From NCBI RefSeq assembly GCF_900109455.1, contig NZ_FOAG01000013.1, forward strand, positions 22,831-86,830: a DNA stretch of 64,000 bases, written 5' to 3'. Each line of letters opens with the position of its first letter. Position 1 is the stretch's first letter. The notes beneath the pieces are model-generated. The model ran no database searches, was not told the DNA's origin, and worked only from the letters and a program-made list of their open reading frames with translations. Position numbers and translations under genes: made by a program. Positions 18,559-26,144 of this stretch are shown one piece after another. Source of the stretch: Roseovarius azorensis (lineage in GTDB: Bacteria > Pseudomonadota > Alphaproteobacteria > Rhodobacterales > Rhodobacteraceae).

Positions 18559-19317
18559 TCAGATTGACGTGAACAGAACCCAGACCGACGCGGCCAGAAG
18601 GCCCGCGCCCAACGGCCGTGTCAGATACCGCCCCAGATCGGGCAGCTTCTCCAGCACCATGATCACCGTCGCCAGTCCCATGAAGGCAAGGTTCATCACA
18701 CCGCCCACAAACGCCAGCGTCATCAGCGCCCAGCAGCACCCCAGACAGACCAGCCCCAGCCGCACGCCATTGCGCAGCGCGCCCTCGTCCCAGTACTGCA
18801 TGAAGAACGACAGCGGGCGGCGACACCTTGACAGACACGCCTCCTTGACCGGACTGAACTGATAGGCCCCGGCCACGGCCAGCAACCCCGCCGACATCAG
18901 TCCCGACCGGCTGTCGCCGAACGCGCTCAGCAAACCGCCATGAAACAGCGCCATCTGCGCCGCCGCCGCCAGCACCGAAAACCCCAGCCACACCGCCAGA
19001 TACCCCATGACCAGCACGCCGAACCGCGTCTGCCCGGTATGCGCCAGATCCTCATAGGTGGCAAAGGCAGGCAGCGCCGTGGGCGCCATCATCGCCGCCG
19101 CCATCAGCGCCCACATCGCCACGATCCCGCCAAAGCCCGCGGCGTCGGGCGTCACGATGCACAGGCTCTGCAGGAAATCCGCGCCATAGATCGTCGCGCC
19201 CACGCGCAGATCGGCCGGCAGCGCCATCGCATAAAGCAGCCCCCATGCCCCGATAATGAACCCATAAAGCACCAGCCAGTGCCCCCCGCCCATCCGCCTC
19301 ACCCGTGCCGCTATCAT
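18559..19317 (-). CDS. DUF2182 integral membrane protein
   Basis: This is a polytopic membrane protein (252 aa from the ATG at 19317) of the DUF2182 family, described as a predicted metal-binding membrane protein. Family text is visible: WALMAAAMMAPTALP, YLAVWLGFS, AYQFSPVKEACLSRCR, and GLVCLGCCWALMTLAF. It has five or six hydrophobic segments and cysteines beside helices. The ATG at 19317 has a GGGGG stretch five bases upstream. The alternative ATG at 19362 lies inside the palindrome at 19352-19377 and lacks a ribosome site. It heads the operon running to dmdA and is divergent from the GntR regulator. Confidence 0.82.
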   Translation of the reverse strand: MIAARVRRMGGGHWLVLYGFIIGAWGLLYAMALPADLRVGATIYGADFLQSLCIVTPDAAGFGGIVAMWALMAAAMMAPTALPAFATYEDLAHTGQTRFGVLVMGYLAVWLGFSVLAAAAQMALFHGGLLSAFGDSRSGLMSAGLLAVAGAYQFSPVKEACLSRCRRPLSFFMQYWDEGALRNGVRLGLVCLGCCWALMTLAFVGGVMNLAFMGLATVIMVLEKLPDLGRYLTRPLGAGLLAASVWVLFTSI

Positions 19318-19351
19318 CGCATCCCCCGGCGACTCACCTCTTGCTTTTAAA

Positions 19352-19377
19352 TTGTCAGACATTTAAATGTAAGACAA
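19352..19377. promoter_or_regulatory. 26-bp palindromic operator between DUF2182 and gntR
   Basis: The arms TTGTCAGACATT and AATGTAAGACAA meet around a central TTTAAA-type core. The 26 bases are self-complementary except at two symmetric positions. Each half is itself a TTGTC-NN-ACA site of the FadR/GntR kind. It ends immediately before the gntR ATG (19378) and overlaps possible promoters of both divergent genes: on the plus strand TTGCTT at 19341-19346 and TTAAAT at 19363-19368. The divergent regulator is the obvious ligand. Confidence 0.7.
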
Positions 19378-20118
19378 ATGAAAATTGACCCGGACAACAA
19401 GGCCGACCTCTCGGCCCAGATTGCCGAGGCGATCCGCGATGCGATCGTCTCGGGCCAGCTTATCGTCGATGAACGCCTGCCCTCCGAGGCCGAACTTGCC
19501 GATCACTTCGCGGTCTCCCGTCCCACCGTACGCGAGGCGCTCAAACGGCTGGCCGCGCAATCGCTGATCCGCACCCAGCGCGGTGCCTTCGGCGGCGCCT
19601 TCGTCAACCGTCTCAGCTACCCCGAGGCCTACGGCCAGCAGATCACCACCTCGACGCTGCTGCTCAGCATGAACGCCATCAGCTTCGATACCGCCTGCGA
19701 GGCGCGCTATGCGCTGGAACGCGCCTGCACGCCGCTGGCCGCGCGGCGTCGCACCCCCGACACGCTCGCCACCATGCGCGCCGAGATTCACCGCCAGGCC
19801 CAGCCGGGGCTGACCGACGAATCCTTCTGCGCCTCCGACGTGGCCTTTCATCGCGCGCTTGTGGACAGCGCGGGCAATCCGGTGCTCTCCTACCAACTCG
19901 CGGGCGCGGTCGAGGCGATGCAGCCCCTGATGAACATGATCACCTTCACCGCCCGCTCGCGCGAGGCGATCGTGGGCTTTCACACCCGCATCGCCGACGC
20001 GCTCAGCATGCAGGATGCCGAAACCGCGCAGAATGCCCTGACCGAGCTCGAGGCCTATACCCTCACGCTCGGCCGCGATGTCATGGCCGCCCGCTCTGCA
20101 CCGCGTGCCAGACCCTGA
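19378..20118 (+). CDS. FadR/GntR family transcriptional regulator
   Basis: This is a 246-aa repressor or activator. An N-terminal winged helix (residues 8-75) carries RLPSEAELADHFAVSRPTVR and a wing ending RGAFGGAFV. The C-terminal FCD all-helical ligand domain has metal-site-like residues in SDVAFHRAL and GFHTRIADAL. The effector is unknown. The ATG at 19378 touches the palindrome and no ribosome site can fit, so the mRNA may be leaderless: a promoter is placed to start within 2-3 bases of the ATG. The protein probably represses itself and the divergent DUF2182-to-dmdA unit, which could make it a regulator of DMSP demethylation. Confidence 0.9.
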   Translation: MKIDPDNKADLSAQIAEAIRDAIVSGQLIVDERLPSEAELADHFAVSRPTVREALKRLAAQSLIRTQRGAFGGAFVNRLSYPEAYGQQITTSTLLLSMNAISFDTACEARYALERACTPLAARRRTPDTLATMRAEIHRQAQPGLTDESFCASDVAFHRALVDSAGNPVLSYQLAGAVEAMQPLMNMITFTARSREAIVGFHTRIADALSMQDAETAQNALTELEAYTLTLGRDVMAARSAPRARP

Positions 20119-20166
20119 CCCCGGCCTCTTCGATACGGCCTGCCGGGGCGGATGGGTTGATCGGGA

Positions 20167-20189
20167 TTTCTTCTTGGCAAAAATACCCG
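20167..20189. repeat. 23-nt intergenic repeat, copy 2
   Basis: The sequence starts TTTCTTCTTGGC and ends AAAAATACCCG. It matches 3403-3425 at 19 of 23 positions without gaps. Here a flanking CGGG (20162-20165) pairs with CCCG (20186-20189), so it can form a short stem. It sits in the 198-bp gap between gntR and the XpaC/TelA operon. No other signal was seen in that gap except a weak GC hairpin just after gntR. Confidence 0.5.
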
Positions 20190-20316
20190 ACACGCCGGTT
20201 GCACCCTGATGTCAGCATTTACGGACAGAATGGACCGGCTGGCGAAATCTTACCCTAGCAAGCACGATCCCCTTGGCCTAAGTTCACCCTGAACCGCCAA
20301 AACCCCCAGAGGCAGC

Positions 20317-20400
20317 ATGAGCGATACCGGACTTCAGAAACTGGCGTTTCTCCTGCTGGTGGTGCTGATCCTGTTCGTCGCCGCCACGGGGGGCGTGTGA
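20317..20400 (+). CDS. 27-residue membrane microprotein
   Basis: A short reading frame: ATG at 20317 with AGAGG four bases upstream, and TGA at 20398-20400 overlapping the ATG of the next gene. The product begins MSDTGLQKLAF, continues as one unbroken hydrophobic helix (LLLVVLILFVAA) and ends TGGV. It is too short for most gene finders. The good ribosome site, the stop-start overlap with the XpaC gene and the membrane-protein context argue that it is translated. No family is recognised. It may be a small subunit or assembly factor of the downstream proteins. Confidence 0.6.
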   Translation: MSDTGLQKLAFLLLVVLILFVAATGGV

Positions 20401-21302
20401 TGGCGCAGCGTTTTGGCGGCAAATACAGCCCCGACGGCGAGCGCCCGGCGCAGCTCCCCGCCGACCGTGGCAGCTTTCGCGGCGCGCGGCGCACCCGCGC
20501 GGGCGGGCGCGTCAACCTGCTCTTCTTCGCGCCCCTGCCGCTCGCCGTGCGCGCCTTTGGCGCTGGCCCGAGCGAACTGGCGCTGAACCTCGCGGCGCTC
20601 GGCGTGCTGCTGCTCGCCGCCTGGTTCACCCGCGAGGGAATCCTTGCGCAAGAGGCGTATGAAGCCCGCAGGATCGCCCGCCGCCCGGCCATCCCGCGCA
20701 AGATATTCGCCTCCCTGCTCACCGGCGCGGGGCTTGGCCTGGCCGGTTTCGCCGCCAATGGCGGCCTGGCAGAGCCGTTGATCTACGCCCTGCTCGGCAG
20801 CGCGCTGCACGGCTTCGCCTTCGGCCCCGATCCGCTCCGCGACAAGGGGATCGAGGGCGTGGACAGCTTGCAGTCCGACCGCGTGGCGCGCGTGGTCGAT
20901 CAGGCCGAAAGCTATCTCAGGGCGATGACCGACGCGATCGGACGCGCCGGCGACCGGCAGGCCGAGGCCCGGCTGGAGCGGTTCCAGACCACCGTGCGCG
21001 ACATGCTGCGCACCGTCGAGGACGACCCGCGCGATCTCACCGCCGCGCGCAAATATCTTGGCGTCTACCTGATGGGCGCGCGCGACGCGACGCAGAAATT
21101 CGCCGATCTGCACGCTCGCGCCCCCAATCCCGGCGCACGCGACAAGTATCTCAGCCTGCTTTCCGATCTCGAACAGAATTTCACCGCCAAGACCCGCGCA
21201 CTCATGGCCGACAGCACCACCGATCTCGACATCGAGATCAAGGTGCTGCGCGACCGGCTGGAGCGCGAGGGCGTCCACCTTGAAACCAGAGATTTAGCGT
21301 AA
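20400..21302 (+). CDS. XpaC-like 5-bromo-4-chloroindolyl phosphate hydrolysis family protein
   Basis: This is a 300-aa protein of the XpaC family, named after a Bacillus gene affecting X-phosphate hydrolysis. No enzymatic activity is established. An Arg-rich N-terminus is followed by two hydrophobic segments (about 42-75 and 100-135, the second GAGLGLAGFAANGG). The rest is a cytoplasmic, charged, helical domain (ESYLRAMTDAIGRAGDR onward). XpaC is often encoded next to TelA, as here: the telA ATG is 12 bases on. The start at 20400 overlaps the microprotein stop. Confidence 0.82.
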   Translation: MAQRFGGKYSPDGERPAQLPADRGSFRGARRTRAGGRVNLLFFAPLPLAVRAFGAGPSELALNLAALGVLLLAAWFTREGILAQEAYEARRIARRPAIPRKIFASLLTGAGLGLAGFAANGGLAEPLIYALLGSALHGFAFGPDPLRDKGIEGVDSLQSDRVARVVDQAESYLRAMTDAIGRAGDRQAEARLERFQTTVRDMLRTVEDDPRDLTAARKYLGVYLMGARDATQKFADLHARAPNPGARDKYLSLLSDLEQNFTAKTRALMADSTTDLDIEIKVLRDRLEREGVHLETRDLA

Positions 21303-21314
21303 AAGGATGATCCC

Positions 21315-22514
21315 ATGTCAGAGACCACCCGCCACAAGGCCGAGGCCGCTCTTGCCGATGTCGAGGCCGTAAGCCGCGCGTTCCTGCCGGAACCCGCCGA
21401 TGCCGCCGCCATCGTGCCGCTCGATCAGGCCGACGCGCTGGTCAGCGCCGAAATCACCCGCCGCATGGCCGAGATCGACATGGCCGACACGCAATCCATC
21501 GTCTCCTTCGGCTCCGCCGCGCAGGCCGAGTTGCAAGAGATATCGCAGGCCATGCTGCAAGGCGTGCGCAACAAGGATGTCGGCCCCGCGGGCGACAGCC
21601 TGCGTGGCATCGTGACCACGATCCGCGGCTTTTCGGTCTCCGAACTCGACGTGCGCCGCGAACGCTCGTGGTGGGAAAAACTCCTGGGCCGCGCCGCCCC
21701 CTTCGCCAAATTCACCGCCCGCTTCGAACAGGTGCAGGGCCAGATCGACAGGATCACCGACGATCTGCTCAGCCACGAGCACACGCTGTTGAAGGACATC
21801 AAATCCCTCGACATGCTCTATGAAAAGACACTGGCCTTCTACGACGAACTGGCGCTCTACATCGCAGCGGGCGAGGCCAAGTTGAAAGAACTGGACAGCA
21901 AGGACATTCCCGCCGCCGAGGCCGCCGTCAAGGCCGCGCCAGAAAACGAACAGGTGATGAAGGCGCAGGAACTGCGCGACCTGCGCGCCGCGCGCGACGA
22001 TCTCGAACGCCGGGTGCATGATCTCAGACTCACCCGGCAGGTGACGATGCAGTCGCTGCCCTCGATCCGCCTCGTGCAGGAAAACGACAAGTCGCTGGTG
22101 ACCAAGATCAACTCCACCCTCGTCAACACCGTCCCGCTCTGGGAAACCCAGCTGGCGCAGGCCGTCACCATCCAGCGCTCTGCCGAGGCAGCGGCGGCGG
22201 TGCGCGACGCCAATGACCTGACCAACGAACTGCTCACCGCCAACGCCAGGAACCTGCGCGACAGCAACAAGCTGATCCGTCAGGAAATGGAGCGCGGCGT
22301 GTTTGACATCGAGGCGGTGAAACAGGCCAACGCCGATCTCATCGGCACGATTCAGGAAAGCCTCGCCATCGCCGACGAGGGCAAGGCCAAACGGGCGAAG
22401 GCCGAGGAGGACCTGAAAAAGATGGAGAAAGAGCTGCGCGACACGCTCGCCGCCGCCAAGGCCCGGCGCGACGGCGTCGGCGACAATGCAGGCGGCGCCG
22501 TGCCAAGGGGCTGA
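21315..22514 (+). CDS. telA: Toxic anion resistance protein TelA
   Basis: This is a TelA/KlaA family protein (399 aa), linked to tellurite resistance and, in Gram-positives, to resistance to envelope-active agents. The biochemical role is unknown. The sequence is almost wholly alpha-helical with long coiled-coil stretches. Family text includes RSWWEKLLGRAAPFAKFTARFE, the IKSLDMLYEKTLAFYDEL block and NTVPLWETQLAQAVTIQR. There is no signal peptide or membrane segment, so it is cytosolic or peripheral. AAAAGGATGA before the ATG is a good ribosome site. It is translated between XpaC and a DUF2927 lipoprotein. Confidence 0.92.
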   Translation: MSETTRHKAEAALADVEAVSRAFLPEPADAAAIVPLDQADALVSAEITRRMAEIDMADTQSIVSFGSAAQAELQEISQAMLQGVRNKDVGPAGDSLRGIVTTIRGFSVSELDVRRERSWWEKLLGRAAPFAKFTARFEQVQGQIDRITDDLLSHEHTLLKDIKSLDMLYEKTLAFYDELALYIAAGEAKLKELDSKDIPAAEAAVKAAPENEQVMKAQELRDLRAARDDLERRVHDLRLTRQVTMQSLPSIRLVQENDKSLVTKINSTLVNTVPLWETQLAQAVTIQRSAEAAAAVRDANDLTNELLTANARNLRDSNKLIRQEMERGVFDIEAVKQANADLIGTIQESLAIADEGKAKRAKAEEDLKKMEKELRDTLAAAKARRDGVGDNAGGAVPRG

Positions 22515-22521
22515 TCCGGGC

Positions 22522-23460
22522 ATGCGCGCAGGCGGAACACGATCGGGGCTGCTGGGGCTGGCGCTGCTGGCGCTGGCGGCTTGCGATATCCCCCCTACAG
22601 AACCGCGCGCCGACGCGCCCGCCGCCGCGCCGCCCGCGCCGCCCGGCCCCTCGGTCCGCAGTCAGGCGCTGGCCGGCTATTACGCCCGTGTCGAATCCGA
22701 TCTGCTCGGTCGGGGTCTCCTGCGCACCGATGGCGGCGGGCCGGACACGCCCTACACCCACGCGATGCTCCTGCGCAATTTCGAGCGCATCGTATTCTAC
22801 GACGAATACGCCCCCGGCGCCGGATACCGCCCCTCTTCGGGTCGTGCGGGCGGGCTGCGCAAATGGACGGGCCCGGTCCGCATCAGCGTCGAATTCGGAG
22901 CCTCGGTTCCCGACGAACAGCGCGACAGCGACCGCCACCTTGTGAGCGATTATGCGGCCCGGCTCGCCCGGATCACCCGCCACCCGATCGGCGTGAGCAC
23001 GGTAAATCCGAACTTTCACGTCCTCTTCATGGGCGAGGATGACCGCGATATCCTTCCTGCCCGCATCCGCCAGATCCTGCCAAATATCGGCGAAAGCACG
23101 CTGTCGATCTTCCGCACCATGCCGCGGTCGATCCATTGCCTTGTCGTGGCATTTTCCAGCGGGGGCGGCGATCACACCTATCGCCGCGCCATTGCCCTCA
23201 TCCGCACCGAACATCCCCCGCTGCTGCGGCAATCCTGCGTACACGAGGAACTGGCGCAGGGGCTGGGCCTTGCCGATGACAGCCCGCAGGCGCGTCCATC
23301 GATCTTCAACGACGACGACGAATTCGCCCTGCTCACCAGCCATGACGAGATCCTTCTCGAACTGCTCTACCACCCCGAACTCAAACCCGGCATGACCCCC
23401 GACGAAGCCCGCCCGATCGTCCGCCGCCTGCTTGATGCGCGCACAGGCGGTCCGGTCTGA
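22522..23460 (+). CDS. DUF2927 lipoprotein with HEELAQ motif
   Basis: This is a predicted lipoprotein (312 aa). The signal peptide LLGLALLALAAC gives a lipobox with Cys at about residue 22, followed by a Pro/Ala-rich linker. The mature part matches DUF2927 and includes CVHEELAQGLGLADD, resembling a gluzincin HExxH-like metal site in which the second histidine is replaced. The conserved IFNDDDEFALLT-type text follows. Protease activity is a guess. It is exported, unlike its operon partners, which puts part of the module on the periplasmic side. Seven bases separate it from telA. Confidence 0.8.
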   Translation: MRAGGTRSGLLGLALLALAACDIPPTEPRADAPAAAPPAPPGPSVRSQALAGYYARVESDLLGRGLLRTDGGGPDTPYTHAMLLRNFERIVFYDEYAPGAGYRPSSGRAGGLRKWTGPVRISVEFGASVPDEQRDSDRHLVSDYAARLARITRHPIGVSTVNPNFHVLFMGEDDRDILPARIRQILPNIGESTLSIFRTMPRSIHCLVVAFSSGGGDHTYRRAIALIRTEHPPLLRQSCVHEELAQGLGLADDSPQARPSIFNDDDEFALLTSHDEILLELLYHPELKPGMTPDEARPIVRRLLDARTGGPV

Positions 23461-23483
23461 CGCCACCACCAAGGAGTTTCCCG

Positions 23484-24589
23484 ATGCCCATTTTCGATTT
23501 TCTCTCCGGCCAGTTCATCGACGTCATCCACTGGACCGACGACACGCGCGACACGATGGTCTGGCGGTTCGAGCGCGAGGGGCACGAGATCAAGTATGGC
23601 GCGAAACTCACTGTGCGCGAGGGGCAGGCGGCGGTTTTTGTCCACGAAGGACAACTGGCCGATGTCTTCACCCCCGGTCTCTACATGCTCGAAACCAACA
23701 ACATGCCGATCCTGACCTCGCTGCAACACTGGGATCACGGCTTCAGATCGCCCTTCAAATCCGAGATCTATTTCGTCGCCACCACCCGTTTCACCGATCT
23801 GAAATGGGGCACCAAGAACCCGATCATGCTGCGCGACCCGGAATTCGGCCCCACCCGCATCCGCGCCTTCGGCACCTATAGCGTTCGCGTCTCGGACCCG
23901 GCCAAATTCATGGCCGAGATCGTCGGCACCGACGGCGAATTCACCATGGACGAGATCAGCTTTCAGATCCGCAACATCATCGTGCAGGCGTTCAGTCGGA
24001 TCATCGCGGGCTCGGGCATCCCGGTGCTCGACATGGCCGCCAATACCGCCGATCTGGGCAGGTTGGTGGCGGGCGAAATCACTGCCATCGTCGCCGAATA
24101 CGGCCTCACCATCCCGGAATTCTATATCGAGAACATCTCGCTGCCCCCGAGGTCGAGGCCGCGCTGGACAAGCGCACCTCGATGGGCATCGTCGGCGACC
24201 TGGGCCGCTTCACCCAGTATTCCGCCGCCGAGGCGATGACGGCGGCGGCCAAAAACCCCTCTGGCGGCGGCGGCATCGGCGCGGGTCTGGGCATGGGGAT
24301 GGGCATGGCCATGGCGCAGAACCTCGCGCAGGACGGGCCGTGGGGCGCCCGGCCCGCCGCACAGAAACCGCCCCCGCCCCCGGTCGAACATGTCTGGCAC
24401 ATTGCCGAGAATGGCCAGACCCACGGCCCCTATTCAAAGGCGTCCATGGGCCGCATGGTGACCGAGGGCAAGCTCACCCGCGACACCCATGTCTGGACCG
24501 CAGGGCAGGACGGCTGGATGCGCGCCGAGGACGTGACCGAACTGGCGCAGCTCTTCACCATCCTGCCACCGCCACCGCCGGGGGCCTGA
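23484..24589 (+). pseudogene. SPFH-domain protein with C-terminal GYF_2 domain, frameshifted
   Basis: This reads as a YdjI/virion-core-type SPFH protein interrupted by one missing base. Frame 1 runs from the ATG at 23484 (AAGGAG site) through IEFYIENISLPP-type text to 24149. The normal continuation (E-V-E-A-A-L-D-K-R-T-S-M-G) then appears in another frame and runs to a stop at 24587-24589. Adding one G at 24149-24150 restores 368 aa. Residues 30-220 are the SPFH domain, then a Gly/Met-rich linker, and residues about 305-365 a GYF_2 domain (GPYSKASMGRMV, DGWMRAEDV). Without correction the product ends after 251 aa with an unrelated tail. A sequencing error, a real mutation or recoding at CCCCCG are all possible. 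Confidence 0.8.
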
Positions 24590-24593
24590 GCCG

Positions 24594-25016
24594 ATGCGCC
24601 GCCGCGCGACGGTCATCCTGCACTGGCTCAACGCCATCCTGCTGCTCTTCGTGCTGGGCGACGGCGGCGCGACGCTCTGGCTCTCGCTCACCTATGCCGC
24701 CACGGCGCTCGGCATGTGCGCCCTCGCGCTGTCGCTTGGCCTGATGAACGGACCGGGACCGAGGCTGGAGGGCGCACTGCGCACCCTGCACCCCTGGCTG
24801 CACCGTGCGGTCTACCTCCTGCTCGGCTGGGGAGCCATCGCGCTTGCGGCGCAGGTAACGGGTCACGGCCTGCCTGGCCCCGAGGCGCGCATGCTGCTGC
24901 TTGCCCTTCTCGCCGTGATCCTCCTGCATGCCACCTTCAACCTCTGGCGTCACACGGCCCTTGGCGATGGAGCACTCCGCCGCATCACGCCGCGCGCCTT
25001 CCATTCCATTCTCTGA
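24594..25016 (+). CDS. Cytochrome b561-like small membrane protein
   Basis: This 140-aa protein has four hydrophobic segments. The text resembles bacterial cytochrome b561: VILHWLNAILLLF at the start, LHPWLHRAVYLLLGWGAIAL in helix 3, and LLHATFNLWRHTALGDGALRR at the end. Those segments hold three candidate haem-ligand histidines. The second helix lacks the usual histidine, so whether it binds two haems is doubtful. It starts 4 bases after the SPFH gene and ends 6 bases before the zinc-ribbon gene, so it is in the same operon. A redox role in the module is inferred. Confidence 0.6.
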   Translation: MRRRATVILHWLNAILLLFVLGDGGATLWLSLTYAATALGMCALALSLGLMNGPGPRLEGALRTLHPWLHRAVYLLLGWGAIALAAQVTGHGLPGPEARMLLLALLAVILLHATFNLWRHTALGDGALRRITPRAFHSIL

Positions 25017-25022
25017 CCCCGG

Positions 25023-26144
25023 ATGCAGGACACACCGCCCTCCACCCCCGCCGGGACCGAGCACCGCTTTCCCTGCGTCAGCTGCGGCGCGGATTACCAC
25101 TATGAGCCGGGCCAGACCCGCCTCGTCTGCGATCATTGCGGCGACGTGCAACAGATCGACGCCAGCGCCCCCCGGACCCCGGTCATCCGCGAACTGGATT
25201 TCCTCGGCGCGCTGCGCGATCAACTCCCCGCCCAGGAGATCGAGGAAACCCGCGTCACCACCTGCACCAGCTGCGGCGCGCAGGTCGAACTGGGCAGCGA
25301 CACCCATGCCACCGAATGCCCATTCTGCGCCTCTCCGGTCGTCACCGGCACCGGCACCCACCGCCACATCAAGCCGCGCGCGCTGCTGCCCTTCGCACTG
25401 GACGAGACAGCAGCACGCAAAGCCATGACCGACTGGCTGGGCCGCCTCTGGTTCGCGCCGAACGGATTGCAGGACTACGCCCGTCGGGGCCGCCGGATGC
25501 AGGGCATCTATGTGCCCTACTGGACCTTCGACGCCGACACGAAATCGCGCTACACCGGCGAACGCGGCACTGTCTATTACGAAACCCGCACCGTCATGCG
25601 CGACGGCAAGCGTCAGCAGGTGCAGGTGGCCAAGGTCCGCTGGCGTGCGGTCTCGGGCCGCGTCGCGCGGTTCTTCGACGACGTTCTGGTGCTGGCCTCC
25701 GCCTCGCTGCCCAAACGCTTCACCGACGCGCTGGAACCCTGGGATCTGGCGGCGCTTGAGCCCTACATCCCAGAATATCTCGCCGGTTTTCGCGCCGAGG
25801 GCTACTCGGTAGATCTCGAAACCGGCTTTGCCGAGGCCCGCGCGCGCATGGATGCGGTGATCGCCCGCGACGTGCGCTTTGACATCGGCGGCGACCGCCA
25901 GCGCATTCATGGCATCGACACCGAAATCAGCGCTGTCACCTTCAAGCATATCCTGCTGCCCGTCTGGCTCGCCGCCTACAAATACCGTGGTCGGACTTAT
26001 CGTTTCGTGGTCAATGGCCGCACCGGGCGCGTGCAGGGCGAACGCCCCTGGTCGGCGTGGAAAATCGCCCTTGCCGTGCTGTTCGGCGCTGTGCTCGCGG
26101 GTGCCGCGGGCTATATCATCGCACTCAGCGAAGGAAACTTCTGA
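25023..26144 (+). CDS. Double zinc-ribbon membrane protein (YdjG-like)
   Basis: This 373-aa protein has two N-terminal zinc ribbons: [10 protein letters not shown] with VCDHCG (residues 18-39), and CTSCGAQVE with ECPFCASPV (about 80-100). A large beta-rich domain follows with [19 protein letters not shown], then [24 protein letters not shown]. It ends in one membrane helix ([21 protein letters not shown]). Proteins of this type sit beside SPFH proteins; in Bacillus the YdjG/YdjI pair recruits PspA to stressed membranes. No PspA gene is in this window. It overlaps the next gene's ATG by one base (TGATG). Confidence 0.78.
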   Translation: MQDTPPSTPAGTEHRFPCVSCGADYHYEPGQTRLVCDHCGDVQQIDASAPRTPVIRELDFLGALRDQLPAQEIEETRVTTCTSCGAQVELGSDTHATECPFCASPVVTGTGTHRHIKPRALLPFALDETAARKAMTDWLGRLWFAPNGLQDYARRGRRMQGIYVPYWTFDADTKSRYTGERGTVYYETRTVMRDGKRQQVQVAKVRWRAVSGRVARFFDDVLVLASASLPKRFTDALEPWDLAALEPYIPEYLAGFRAEGYSVDLETGFAEARARMDAVIARDVRFDIGGDRQRIHGIDTEISAVTFKHILLPVWLAAYKYRGRTYRFVVNGRTGRVQGERPWSAWKIALAVLFGAVLAGAAGYIIALSEGNF

